Below are positions 26,786-34,990 of a stretch of DNA of 64,000 nt, piece after piece. The position numbers and the translations under genes were made by a program. Every line of letters starts with the position of its first letter. Position 1 is the stretch's first letter. Origin of the DNA: Calothrix sp. PCC 7103 (lineage in GTDB: Bacteria > Cyanobacteriota > Cyanobacteriia > Cyanobacteriales > Nostocaceae); NCBI RefSeq assembly GCF_000331305.1, contig NZ_KB217483.1, forward strand, positions 629,365 to 693,364, read 5' to 3'. Under the pieces are notes generated by a model. That model had not been told where the DNA came from. It saw only the letters and a list, made by a program, of their open reading frames with translations, and did not search any database.

Positions 26786-26977
26786 GCACCTAAAATTCCA
26801 TTTGGAAGCAATCTTACAGGCAGGATCATAAGCTTGGTTTACACCTGTTTCTTGATATTTTTTAAACTGTTTAAATAAAACAGCATTGGTTTCCTCCCAG
26901 TTTTGGCGGTCTCATTGGTCTAATGCTTCGCAAGTATCTTTGGTCAGCCGCAGGTCAATGTTTCCCTTGAGGTGCAT
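26684..26977 (-). pseudogene. Small unknown gene with one nonsense codon
   Basis: Reading the minus strand from ATG at 26977 gives MHLKGNIDLRLTKDTCEALDQ, then a TGA, then DRQNWEETNAVLFKQFKKYQ and ACKIASKWNFRCRHRTPSEE, ending SNDRYELEVTENNEQ and a stop: 98 codons in one frame with a single internal TGA. A TGG to TGA change would explain it. Charged composition with two Cys; no family recognised. A 3-prime fragment of the same gene lies in the upstream direct repeat, which supports a former real gene. Confidence 0.55.
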
Positions 26978-27075
26978 CCATCTACCCCCCAATCCACACC
27001 GCTGATTGGAGCAAAACTCAAAACTCAGGGTTATAATATAGTCTGAAGTTATGGGTTAACCTGCCCCTACGGTAT

Positions 27076-28626
27076 TTATGCGCGTATGATAACTACGTTA
27101 CGTCCCTTTTTTGTTGTGGCATTTTTGGTTTGTAAACGGTCTAGAAAAGCAGGCGCCTTTTCACGTCTATCAAAAATACATAACCATCCATAATCTGCTT
27201 TTATCCGTGCTAAATAAGTTTCTAATTGGTCTAACCCCTTTTCTTCTGGGTCTTTTATTTTATCCGCCCAAGTTTTTACTTCAATTCCCAATGTTACTTT
27301 TTTATATTTTAAGCATAAATCCATACGACCCTTTCCAATCGCATACTCCCGCTCTAAAGTTCCTCCCCCATTTACGACACGATGTAAAAATGCCATTAAT
27401 ACTATATGGGGTGCTATTTCTTGGTATGATGTGGTACTAAGTAATGGCTCTCCATGCTGGCGCCAAAAATCTATAAATGCCTCTTGTAAAGCATCAACGT
27501 TTAATTCACCATCTTTATTTAACCAGGTAGGAGTTATAGTAGGTAAACTATCAGAGGCGCCTTGAATTAAAACACGAGGAATAACCTCTCTGTAAATAGG
27601 GTTAGCAATTACTAGTCCACCATTTGGTTCTCGACGTAATAAGCCTAAATCAACCAAATATTGACGGTCATCATCGGGTGTTTCACCTAACGTGTCTCCC
27701 GCTAACATTGGTTCCATTATAGCTTTAATTCTTGTTTCAGTAAGTCTATCAGCAAGAGAATCAAGGTGAGTATCTTTACATGCAATAAGTATTTCTTTAG
27801 CTTGATTAATATGTTCTACTGTAATAGTTACTTGTGTATCAGTTACCAATTCTTCAACAATTTCTTTTGCTAAAGCATTGACTAACCAAGGTTGTCCAAG
27901 AGTTAAATCAAAAGCCATTTTGGCAGCTTCAGGAGTAAAAACTTGTTTTGTATCTAAAGTATGTTCTTGATATAATTCTACAACTTCTTTCTCATTAAAA
28001 TATCTCATTGTGAGCGAGCGGTCTTTGATATTAAACGGACTTGCTGTATTTAACCTATCTTTACCACCAGAAGCGACCTTATAATCTCGCACATCCCGCA
28101 TCCCAACCAATCCTACAGAAGAAGGAAAGTGTTTTGGACGATTGGCATAACCATCACGCAGTTGTCGCAAAACAGAAATTAATACTTGGTTCTCTAAAGA
28201 ATCTATTTCATCTATAAATAATACTATCGGTCGTGGACAATTTTGTGCCCAAACTTGTAAGCTTGATCTAATTCTTTGTCCAGGCGCCCCATAACCCCAT
28301 AATGGTGGTTGTAGGTCAGCAGGTAAACGTATTGCAATTGTATCGCGCCATGTATCAAGAATTGCAGATTCGGCGCCTCCTATATCATCTTTAAAAGCAT
28401 TTCCCACTTCTGCCGATAAAGTAACTGCACAATATTGTCCCATGCTAGTTATTTGTTCAGCCAGCGCTAGCATTCCTGTAGTTTTACCCGTTTGACGTGG
28501 TGCATGGATAACAAAATAGCTGCGTTGCCTAATCAACCGCTCAAGGGAAGGCAACCGAACGGTGGGTGACAACATGTAGTGGTCGTCCCTGTTACAAGGA
28601 CCTGAAATGTTAAACCAACGAGGCAT
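27076..28626 (-). CDS. AAA-like ATPase fused to a PD-(D/E)XK nuclease domain
   Basis: I start at MPRWFNISGPC, because GGAAG lies 5 bases upstream and family members begin this way; the frame extends 15 codons further. The 516-residue protein has an AAA-type ATPase domain (HAPRQTGKTTG Walker A, IVLFIDEIDSL Walker B) and a winged-helix-like middle. The C-terminus is a PD-(D/E)XK domain, with GKGRMDLCL giving the Asp and GIEVKTW the E-x-K. This is the AAA-ATPase-like/PDDEXK_9 architecture, widespread in cyanobacteria and of unknown role, suspected in defence or mobile-element biology. It is flanked on both sides by the ACCTGCCCCTACGGTATT repeat (27060 and 28827). Confidence 0.85.
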   Translation of the reverse strand: MPRWFNISGPCNRDDHYMLSPTVRLPSLERLIRQRSYFVIHAPRQTGKTTGMLALAEQITSMGQYCAVTLSAEVGNAFKDDIGGAESAILDTWRDTIAIRLPADLQPPLWGYGAPGQRIRSSLQVWAQNCPRPIVLFIDEIDSLENQVLISVLRQLRDGYANRPKHFPSSVGLVGMRDVRDYKVASGGKDRLNTASPFNIKDRSLTMRYFNEKEVVELYQEHTLDTKQVFTPEAAKMAFDLTLGQPWLVNALAKEIVEELVTDTQVTITVEHINQAKEILIACKDTHLDSLADRLTETRIKAIMEPMLAGDTLGETPDDDRQYLVDLGLLRREPNGGLVIANPIYREVIPRVLIQGASDSLPTITPTWLNKDGELNVDALQEAFIDFWRQHGEPLLSTTSYQEIAPHIVLMAFLHRVVNGGGTLEREYAIGKGRMDLCLKYKKVTLGIEVKTWADKIKDPEEKGLDQLETYLARIKADYGWLCIFDRREKAPAFLDRLQTKNATTKKGRNVVIIRA

Positions 28627-28846
28627 GACAACTTCCACAAGCATGAATAGACAATGCCCAGTGTAGCGCATAACGCTTTTGACGGGTTAACCTACAATCT
28701 ACACATATAATACAATCATACGCTCACCCGCCCCGTTAATACAATGTTGTAATTACACGCGCGTTTTGGGGGGCAGGTTTACGGGATTGTAATACAGTTT
28801 GAAATTTTGGGTGAACCTGCCCCTACGGTATTGGCGCCTTACAACG

Positions 28847-28866
28847 ATGTGAACCACGGTTCACAT
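28847..28866. repeat. Dispersed palindrome ATGTGAACC..GGTTCACAT, copy B
   Basis: Nine-base arms flank AC. It lies upstream of pqqA by about 170 bp and directly after an ACCTGCCCCTACGGTATT repeat. Confidence 0.65.
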
Positions 28867-28932
28867 TGCTATTTATAATTCAAGACAAGAGTCAAGATAT
28901 ATTTTACGGTGATTAGGCATTACATAATAAAT

Positions 28933-28956
28933 TTAGATGAAAAAAAATTCATCTAA
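28933..28956. promoter_or_regulatory. Inverted repeat upstream of pqqA
   Basis: TTAGATGAA and TTCATCTAA are separated by six A residues, ending 76 bp before the pqqA ATG. It could be an operator or a leader hairpin of the PQQ operon; nothing in the sequence decides between them. Confidence 0.45.
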
Positions 28957-29032
28957 TCTTAATACAATTTTTATATTTACATACCAAACTAGTTAGAGTG
29001 ACCATTTTAATTTATTTTATCTGGAGTCTGGT

Positions 29033-29218
29033 ATGAATTTAGACTTGAAACAGCAGAACAACGATAATCAAAATCATAATTTTGTTTCACCAATTTTAAA
29101 AAAGGAAAATCGTTCAACTGGTCAACCAATCAAACCCACTACAAACTGGGAAGAACCTGATTTTGACGAATTTGATTTATGTATGGAAGTAACAGCCTAT
29201 ATCAATCATTGGCAATAA
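29033..29218 (+). CDS. pqqA: PqqA, precursor peptide of PQQ, N-terminally extended
   Basis: The last 23 residues (WEEPDFDEFDLCMEV then TAYINHWQ) match the PqqA core, including the E-x-x-x-Y motif: Glu52 and Tyr56 are the residues cross-linked by PqqE to build pyrroloquinoline quinone. GGAG lies upstream of the ATG. Most known PqqA peptides have 22-39 residues; this one has 61, with an Asn/Gln/Lys-rich N-terminal extension that could act as a leader for PqqD binding or be trimmed by a protease. It heads a cluster with a PQQ-type dehydrogenase and pqqBCDE. No pqqF/pqqG-type protease gene is in the window. Confidence 0.87.
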   Translation: MNLDLKQQNNDNQNHNFVSPILKKENRSTGQPIKPTTNWEEPDFDEFDLCMEVTAYINHWQ

Positions 29219-29226
29219 CAAATGTA

Positions 29227-29248
29227 GAGACTGTACATGTACAGTCTC
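29227..29248. promoter_or_regulatory. Perfect 22-bp palindrome between pqqA and the dehydrogenase gene
   Basis: GAGACTGTACA is followed by its exact complement, 9 bp after the pqqA stop. A hairpin at this position could let pqqA be transcribed or kept at a higher level than the downstream genes, as reported for pqqA in other bacteria. Similar GAGAC...GTCTC hairpins are common in this window, so it may also be a generic repeat. Confidence 0.6.
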
Positions 29249-29287
29249 CCTCCTAAATCGTTTTTATTACATCAAGTCTCCATCACC

Positions 29288-30502
29288 ATGAAAGTAAACA
29301 TTAATTCTTTAATAAAAGTATCTTTATCTATTGTGATGGGAACCGCAATGATAGCAACATCAGCGTGTTCATTTACACAAGCTTCCTCCAGTACAACATC
29401 CTCCAGTACAACACAAGTTGCCCAAAATACAGGCGCCTCTACCACATCAATAAAACAGTCAGTATTACTAGAAGGGTTAGAGCGTCCTTGGAGTATAGCG
29501 TGGTTGCCAGATGGTTCTCAACTAATTACAGAACGTCCAGGGCGCCTAAGAGTAGTTAGCAACGGAGTACTCGATCCAACTCCCATTACAGGAGTACCCG
29601 AAGTATTTGCAGTTAACCAAGGGGGGTTAATGGAAGTTTCAATCCATCCTCGCTTTGCAGAGAACCGTTTTATATATCTTACATACTCTCACGGTACTAA
29701 CGACGCGAACCGTACTCGTATGGCACGCGCGGTCTTTGATGGGAAATCATTAAAAGATGTAAAAGTTATTTTTGAAGTTTCTCAAGCAAAATCTGGAGGA
29801 CAACATTTCGGCTCGCGTATTACTTGGTTGCCTGATAATACTATGTTATTAGCTATAGGTGATGGAGGTAATCCACCTCTACAACTAAATGGTGAATTAA
29901 TACGCAAGCAAGCGCAAAACCGTAATAGTCATTTAGGTAAGATATTACGACTTAATGACGATGGCTCAATTCCTAAAGATAATCCTTTTGTAAATACTGC
30001 TAATGCTAACCCAGCAGTATGGAGTTATGGTCATCGTAATATCCAAGGACTCGCATTTGATGCAAATAATAAGCGTGTATGGTCAACCGAACATGGAGCT
30101 AGGGGAGGAGATGAGCTTAATTTAGTCGAAGCTGGTAAAAATTACGGTTGGCCTATCGTTACTTATAGTCGTGAATATTCTGGAGGAGAAATTACCACAG
30201 AGCGTTCTCGTCCAGGTATGGTTGACCCTAAAACTTATTGGACTCCATCTCCTGCTCCCTCTGGATTAGCATTTTATGATAATAAGCGCGTACCGGATTG
30301 GCAAGGCGATTTATTTTCCGGAGAATTGGTAGAACAAAGTGTTCGCCATATTAATTTGGATGCAAAAGGAAATGTAACAAGTCAAAACTTAATTAATATT
30401 GGTCAGCGAGTTCGAGATGTACGTCAAGGACCTGATGGACTATTATATGTTTTGACCGATGAGCAAGATGGGCGATTAATACGTTTGGAACCTGCGAGTT
30501 AA
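29288..30502 (+). CDS. PQQ-dependent sugar dehydrogenase-type lipoprotein
   Basis: I start at MKVNINSLIKVSLS, which gives a lipoprotein signal with lipobox IATSAC (Cys at about 27). The mature protein of about 375 residues is a beta-propeller of the soluble aldose sugar dehydrogenase (YliI/Asd-like, GSDH) family: LERPWSIAWLPDG, VFAVNQGGLMEVSIHP, FGSRITWLPD, WSYGHRNIQGLAFD, EHGARGGDELN and GPDGLLYVLTDE. Family enzymes oxidise sugars with PQQ and Ca2+ in the periplasm. It lies between pqqA and pqqB, so enzyme and cofactor synthesis are probably co-expressed. The natural electron acceptor is unknown. Confidence 0.92.
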   Translation: MKVNINSLIKVSLSIVMGTAMIATSACSFTQASSSTTSSSTTQVAQNTGASTTSIKQSVLLEGLERPWSIAWLPDGSQLITERPGRLRVVSNGVLDPTPITGVPEVFAVNQGGLMEVSIHPRFAENRFIYLTYSHGTNDANRTRMARAVFDGKSLKDVKVIFEVSQAKSGGQHFGSRITWLPDNTMLLAIGDGGNPPLQLNGELIRKQAQNRNSHLGKILRLNDDGSIPKDNPFVNTANANPAVWSYGHRNIQGLAFDANNKRVWSTEHGARGGDELNLVEAGKNYGWPIVTYSREYSGGEITTERSRPGMVDPKTYWTPSPAPSGLAFYDNKRVPDWQGDLFSGELVEQSVRHINLDAKGNVTSQNLINIGQRVRDVRQGPDGLLYVLTDEQDGRLIRLEPAS

Positions 30503-30509
30503 GTAATGT

Positions 30510-31430
30510 ATGTTAATTAGAATCTTGGGTGCAGCAGCAGGGGGTGGTTATCCACAGTGGAACTGCCACTGTAATGGATGTGAGACAGTTCGCGATGGTG
30601 GCGCCATACCGTTAACTCAATCTTCTATTGCAGTACAATCTGAAGAAGATGGTTCTTGGTTTTTGATTAATGCGTCTCCTGATGTACGCCAACAGATAGA
30701 GGCAATGCGAGCAGAAGGATGTTTTAATTTATATTCTGGTAATTCACATTCTGGAAATCGTTCATTACCTTTTGCGGGTATTTTACTTACTGATGCAGAA
30801 ATTGACCATACTACAGGTTTAATTTTATTACGCGAGTCAACGGCGCCACTTAATATTTACAGTACTGCTACAGTAAAACAAGCATTGACCAGTGGATATG
30901 CGATATTATCCACTTTACAAAATTATTGCGGTGTTAAGTGGGCGCCTATAACTCCCGGAGAAATAATTAAACTCACCGATGATTTAGAAGTTGAAGCATT
31001 TGCTTTATCTACTAAGGCGCCGAAATATATACAATCAACAGAAGTAGAAGTTTGGGGAATTGGGTTAACAATTCGTGATAAAATTACAAATACAAGTTTA
31101 ACTTATGCCCCTGGAATGGGAAGTATTGATAAAGACTTACGTCAAAGATTTGAAAACAGTGATTGTATATTAATTGATGGTACATTCTGGACTAACGATG
31201 AACTTCCGAAATTAGGAATTGGCGCCCGTACAGCCGAGCAAATGGGACACTTAGCTTTATCAGGTGATGATGGTAGTTTATCCCAATTAGCAAGTATTAC
31301 CAATACTCGCAAGATTTTTGTTCATATTAATAATACAAATCCAATTCTCATACCTAATTCACCCGAACGCCAAACTGTAGAAAATACAGGTATTGAAATT
31401 AGTTATGACGGATTAACTATTAAATTATAA
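30510..31430 (+). CDS. pqqB: PqqB, metallo-hydrolase-fold PQQ biosynthesis protein
   Basis: The 306-residue protein is full length for PqqB and begins with the characteristic LGAAAGGGYPQWNCHCNGC, followed by SSIAVQSEEDGSWFLINASPD (spread over 48-68) and LLTDAEIDHTTGL. PqqB has a metallo-beta-lactamase fold and is thought to hydroxylate the Glu-Tyr-derived intermediate. The start is 8 bp after the dehydrogenase stop, so translation is probably coupled. Seven GGCGCC sites in or beside the gene show it is well adapted to this genome. Confidence 0.95.
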   Translation: MLIRILGAAAGGGYPQWNCHCNGCETVRDGGAIPLTQSSIAVQSEEDGSWFLINASPDVRQQIEAMRAEGCFNLYSGNSHSGNRSLPFAGILLTDAEIDHTTGLILLRESTAPLNIYSTATVKQALTSGYAILSTLQNYCGVKWAPITPGEIIKLTDDLEVEAFALSTKAPKYIQSTEVEVWGIGLTIRDKITNTSLTYAPGMGSIDKDLRQRFENSDCILIDGTFWTNDELPKLGIGARTAEQMGHLALSGDDGSLSQLASITNTRKIFVHINNTNPILIPNSPERQTVENTGIEISYDGLTIKL

Positions 31431-31539
31431 ACCTTCTTCCTTTCTTCCTTTGCGCTCTTCGCGTACTTTGCGGTTCGTTGAAGAGGGATAAACCGCAAAG
31501 GACGCAAAGTACGCAAAGAGTTAAATAAGGTCTTTTATT
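31431..31539. repeat. Inverted repeat of the AACCGCAAAG...CGCAAAG type
   Basis: Left arm CTCTTCGCGTACTTTGCGGT and right arm AACCGCAAAG...AAAGTACGCAAAGAG pair over most of their length in the pqqB-pqqC gap. The same sequence family appears at about 37494 (AACCGCAAAGAACGCAAAGG) and in weaker form at 61344. Such repeats are frequent in cyanobacterial spacers. Confidence 0.6.
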
Positions 31540-32247
31540 ATGCTCACCATCCAACCTTGGACTGCCACAGAATTTGAAGCTGAACTGCGTAAACAACACC
31601 ACCGTTACCACCATTTGCATCCTTTCCATCAAAGAATGAATGCAGGGGAACTTACAAAAGAAGAAGTACAACTTTGGGTAATAAACCGCTTTTACTATCA
31701 ACGCAATATACCACTTAAAGACGCTGCTATTTTATCCAACTGTCCTAACCATGAAGTTCGGCGCCACTGGATTAGTCGTATTATTGACCATGATGGAACA
31801 ACAGAAGGTACAGGAGGTATCGAAGCTTGGCTAAAATTAGGTGAAGCTGTTGGTTTATCACGCGAACAGCTTTTAAATGACCAAAATACACTACCTGGTG
31901 TACGCTATGCAGTAGATGCATATGTAAACTTTTGTAAAACTAAACCTTGGATAGAGTCGGTAGCTTCATCGCTAACCGAGTTATTTGGACCCGATGCGAT
32001 TCGTACACGTTTGGCAGCATTAGAAAAACACTATTTATGGATTGACCCAACAGGCTTTGACTATTTTCGCACGCGATTACATCAGGCACCTCAAGATGCA
32101 CGGTATGCTTTAAACTTGGTAATATCTAACTGTCGCACTCGTGACATGCAAGAACGTGCAGTACAAGCATTAATATTTAAATGTGACTTGTTGTGGAGTC
32201 AATTAGAAGCTATAGATAGAGGTGAAACACGCCCCATCAATATTTAA
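31540..32247 (+). CDS. pqqC: PqqC, PQQ synthase
   Basis: The 235-residue protein matches PqqC in length and sequence: HHRYHHLHPFHQRMNAGELT, the QLWVINRFYYQRNIPLKDA helix, WISRIIDHDG, and the DYFRTRLHQAPQDARYAL segment. PqqC is a cofactorless oxygenase with a haem-oxygenase-like helical fold; it catalyses ring closure and the final eight-electron oxidation to PQQ. It is followed 4 bp later by pqqD. Confidence 0.96.
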   Translation: MLTIQPWTATEFEAELRKQHHRYHHLHPFHQRMNAGELTKEEVQLWVINRFYYQRNIPLKDAAILSNCPNHEVRRHWISRIIDHDGTTEGTGGIEAWLKLGEAVGLSREQLLNDQNTLPGVRYAVDAYVNFCKTKPWIESVASSLTELFGPDAIRTRLAALEKHYLWIDPTGFDYFRTRLHQAPQDARYALNLVISNCRTRDMQERAVQALIFKCDLLWSQLEAIDRGETRPINI

Positions 32248-32251
32248 TTCA

Positions 32252-32530
32252 ATGATTAATCATAATTGCCCACGTTTAGTAAAAGGCATCCGTTTATTTT
32301 GGGATGATGTAAGACAGCAAAAGTTCCTCTTATTTCCCGAAGGAGCTTTAGTATTAAATAACACCGCATGGGATATATTACAATTGTGTGATGGGCGCCG
32401 TACTGTTAGTGATATTATTAGTATATTAAGCACTGAATACTCCCATCCCAATATCGAACCCGATGTATTAAAATTATTAAACAAAATTACAGAACGAGGA
32501 TTTTTATATGATGACCCCTCGTCCATTTAG
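32252..32530 (+). CDS. pqqD: PqqD, PqqA-binding chaperone
   Basis: Starting at MINHNCPRLVKGIRLFWDDV gives a 92-residue PqqD, the usual size. The upstream frame beginning at 32222 overlaps pqqC and does not resemble the family. Conserved features are the PRL-KG-RL start, FPEGALVLNNTAWDILQLCD and GRRTVSDI. PqqD is the RiPP recognition element that presents PqqA to PqqE. Its last 23 bases overlap the start of pqqE, so the two are translationally coupled. Confidence 0.94.
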   Translation: MINHNCPRLVKGIRLFWDDVRQQKFLLFPEGALVLNNTAWDILQLCDGRRTVSDIISILSTEYSHPNIEPDVLKLLNKITERGFLYDDPSSI

Positions 32531-33605
32531 CTTGGTTGCCGAACTCACTTATCGTTGTCCCTTACAATGTCCTTACTGTTCCAATCCGTTAAACTGGAGT
32601 AGTGATAATTATCGCACCGAATTAGCAACAGAAGATTGGTTACGTATAATTCAACAAGCACGACAACTAGGTGTATTACAGCTTGGTTTTACAGGAGGAG
32701 AACCATTACTGCGAAAAGATTTAGAAATATTAGTAGAAGCAGCAGCAAACTTACGTCTTTATACTACCCTCGTTACCGCAGGTACTTTATTAACTAAAGA
32801 ACGTGCTAGTACTTTACATTCTTTAGGACTCGACCATATTCAAATTAGTTTACAAGATAGTCGGGCGCCTGAATCAGATTATATTGCTGGTACACCTTCT
32901 TTTCATCAAAAAATAGCAGCAGCACGTTTAGTAAAAGAGCTTGGTTTTCCTTTAACATTAAATGTAGTACTGCATCGCCAAAATTTAGATAGAATCGAAG
33001 AAATTATTGAATTAGCAGAAACACTACAAGCTGACTGTATAGAATTAGCTAACACCCAATATTACGGTTGGGCACTAAAAAATAGTGCTGCTTTATTACC
33101 AACGCGCGAACAATTAGAAAATGCAGAGCAAGTAGTAAAAGCGGCTCAACGACGGCGTAAAATTCCAATGGGAATACTTTACGTCATACCAGATTACTAT
33201 GATAAATATCCAAAACCATGCATGGGGGGTTGGGGACAACGTACTTTAATTATTGCTCCCAACGGTGATGGTTTACCTTGCCAAGCAGCAATGTCAATAC
33301 CACATTTAACATTTGCAAATGCACGCGAACACTCTTTAGAGTATATTTGGTATGACTCTCCTGCAATGAATGCCTATCGTGGCGCCGCATGGATGCCAGA
33401 ATTATGTCAAAATTGTGACCGTAAAGAACTTGACTGGGGTGGGTGTCGCTGTCAAGCATATCTATTAACTCAAGACTCTACTGCCACCGACCCAGTTTGT
33501 CACTTATCACCCCAACATTCCCAAATACTAGCAATACGCGAACAAGTCTCATATAATCAACAATTAGATTTTCTTTATCGTGGGATGGTGCGTGACGCAA
33601 AATAA
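32508..33605 (+). CDS. pqqE: PqqE, radical SAM enzyme
   Basis: The 365-residue protein has the radical SAM CxxxCxxC motif at Cys17, Cys21 and Cys24 (YRCPLQCPYCSN), GFTGGEPLLRKD for SAM binding, and a C-terminal SPASM region with Cys in KPCMGGWGQ, LPCQAAMS, LCQNCDRKELDWGGCRCQA and DPVCHLS. PqqE forms the carbon-carbon bond between Glu and Tyr of PqqA. Length and all cluster ligands are normal. A heptanucleotide tandem repeat begins 3 bp after the stop and closes the PQQ cluster. Confidence 0.96.
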   Translation: MMTPRPFSLVAELTYRCPLQCPYCSNPLNWSSDNYRTELATEDWLRIIQQARQLGVLQLGFTGGEPLLRKDLEILVEAAANLRLYTTLVTAGTLLTKERASTLHSLGLDHIQISLQDSRAPESDYIAGTPSFHQKIAAARLVKELGFPLTLNVVLHRQNLDRIEEIIELAETLQADCIELANTQYYGWALKNSAALLPTREQLENAEQVVKAAQRRRKIPMGILYVIPDYYDKYPKPCMGGWGQRTLIIAPNGDGLPCQAAMSIPHLTFANAREHSLEYIWYDSPAMNAYRGAAWMPELCQNCDRKELDWGGCRCQAYLLTQDSTATDPVCHLSPQHSQILAIREQVSYNQQLDFLYRGMVRDAK

Positions 33606-33607
33606 AA

Positions 33608-33684
33608 TTTTGTATTTTGTATTTTGTATTTTGTATTTTGTATTTTGTATTTTGTATTTTGTATTTTGTATTTTGTATTTTGTA
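33608..33684. repeat. Eleven perfect tandem copies of TTTTGTA
   Basis: Eleven exact 7-bp units run head to tail directly after the pqqE stop and 48 bp before the next gene. Such short tandemly repeated repetitive sequences are known from filamentous cyanobacteria. Copy number is expected to vary between strains. Being a multiple of seven, the block is open in several frames and creates artefactual reading frames on both strands. Confidence 0.95.
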
Positions 33685-33731
33685 TTTATTATAAAATACT
33701 TGTACCCATATATACATAAACCAGTAAAGAT

Positions 33732-34283
33732 ATGGTCTTTACACATAGCTTTCTTCCTCACTCAACTGAAAGGTTGATTTTGCGAAAATTTATCGATGCA
33801 GATATTGAACAGTTTCTTTCCTACCGTCAAGACCCTGAAATTGCTCGATATCAAAGTTGGTCGATGTTTTTCTATAGCGAAGCAAAATCTTTTATCAATG
33901 AGATGCAAACTTTAGAATTCGGTATTCCTGGTGAGTGGTTCCAAATTGCCATTGCAGAGAAGCAAGATAATTTGCTTGTAGGTGATATTGGGATACAGGT
34001 TTATCTAGAAAATCCAACGACAGTAGAGATAGGGTTCACTTTAGACCGCAAAGCACAGGGTAAAGGATACGCACGGGAAGCTATTCGAGCATTAATAGAT
34101 TTTTTGTTTGAGTTTGAAGGAATTAATCAAGTTATTGCGATAACCGACGCGCGTAATCAACCATCTATTAACCTGTTAACACGACTAGGGATGAAACTGT
34201 TGCACTCTCTTGAGGTAGAGTTTAAAGGAGAATGGTGTATAGAAAACACCTTTACTCTCAAAAAGGAAGATTGCTTACTCTAA
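33732..34283 (+). CDS. GNAT acetyltransferase, RimJ/RimL type
   Basis: The 183-residue protein is a standard RimJ/RimL-like N-acetyltransferase: ERLILRKFIDADIEQFLSYR, VEIGFTLDRKAQGKGYAREA with the acetyl-CoA-binding motif QGKGYA, and ITDARNQPSINLLTRLGMKL. The substrate is unknown; relatives acetylate ribosomal-protein N-termini or small molecules including antibiotics. It stands alone after the PQQ cluster. Confidence 0.88.
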   Translation: MVFTHSFLPHSTERLILRKFIDADIEQFLSYRQDPEIARYQSWSMFFYSEAKSFINEMQTLEFGIPGEWFQIAIAEKQDNLLVGDIGIQVYLENPTTVEIGFTLDRKAQGKGYAREAIRALIDFLFEFEGINQVIAITDARNQPSINLLTRLGMKLLHSLEVEFKGEWCIENTFTLKKEDCLL

Positions 34284-34990
34284 AATGTTTAAGTTTAAAT
34301 AGTCAGTAATTTAGACAATATTTATTCGCACTATTCATGATTTGGAATTATCCGGAATTGTACTCTTTACTGTTGGATAAATAAGGTAAACCAGTTAAAG
34401 GCTATTTATGCTTGGATGACATAAGTTAACGTGTAATTTAAGAACCTGCTATACTTTTCTAGGTGAAGATGTTAAAGGTGAAAAGTTCATAAGGACTACT
34501 GATGTAGGTTCAAAAGTCGTGTTGGTATCCTTACGTAAATTTAAGCTATACTGAGACATCATATTATTAATGCTGTTCTTTTTTAAAGTGTTTTAATCCA
34601 AAATATTCTACAGAAGCTTTGTAATAAGCTTACTTATAATTATGCTAAATTTTATATTGGCATAATTATATTACTGCGTTCTTTTTACTTTAAAAGGTGA
34701 TTAGAATTAAATTCGTATTGGCGCCTCTCAAATCTTTTTTATACTGAACAATTGTATATAAATTTTCTGTGAAGGGTAGTTATACGTAAAAATATTTGTA
34801 TAATATTTTTTATATGGGTGTTATATGAAAAATTTACTTACAATGTTACAGGAGTTTTGTGTAAAGCCCAAACATCATTGTTAAAAATCATAGGCGGTGG
34901 AATTACTGTGAAACAAGTGTTTACACAGTTATTTTGTAGCGATTGTAAGGTAAATCAGCGAAAAAAAGTAGTCATTAAGGAACAATCAAC
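34284..34990. other. Long spacer with HigA-like inverted repeat
   Basis: No gene is supported in these 707 bp. An inverted repeat at 34635-34670 has arms TATAATTATGC and GCATAATTATA with a 14-base spacer, sharing the TAATTATGC half-site with the higBA palindrome. One GGCGCC is at about 34722. The promoter of the RTX-like gene should be in the last 200 bp; AAGGAA lies 8 bases before its ATG. Confidence 0.5.

Noticed and set aside
26684-26977. TGA read as an amino acid (recoding) in the small gene
   Set aside because: Every other gene in the window uses the standard code, and the surrounding segment is clearly decaying; a simple nonsense mutation is more likely.
33608-33684. CRISPR array
   Set aside because: Units are 7 bp without spacers; no cas genes. 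No CRISPR-like repeat-spacer pattern was found anywhere in the window.
33478-33777. Small proteins encoded across the TTTTGTA repeat on both strands
   Set aside because: The heptamer is open in several frames; the predicted peptides are simple repeats (KYKIQNT, YFVFCIL).
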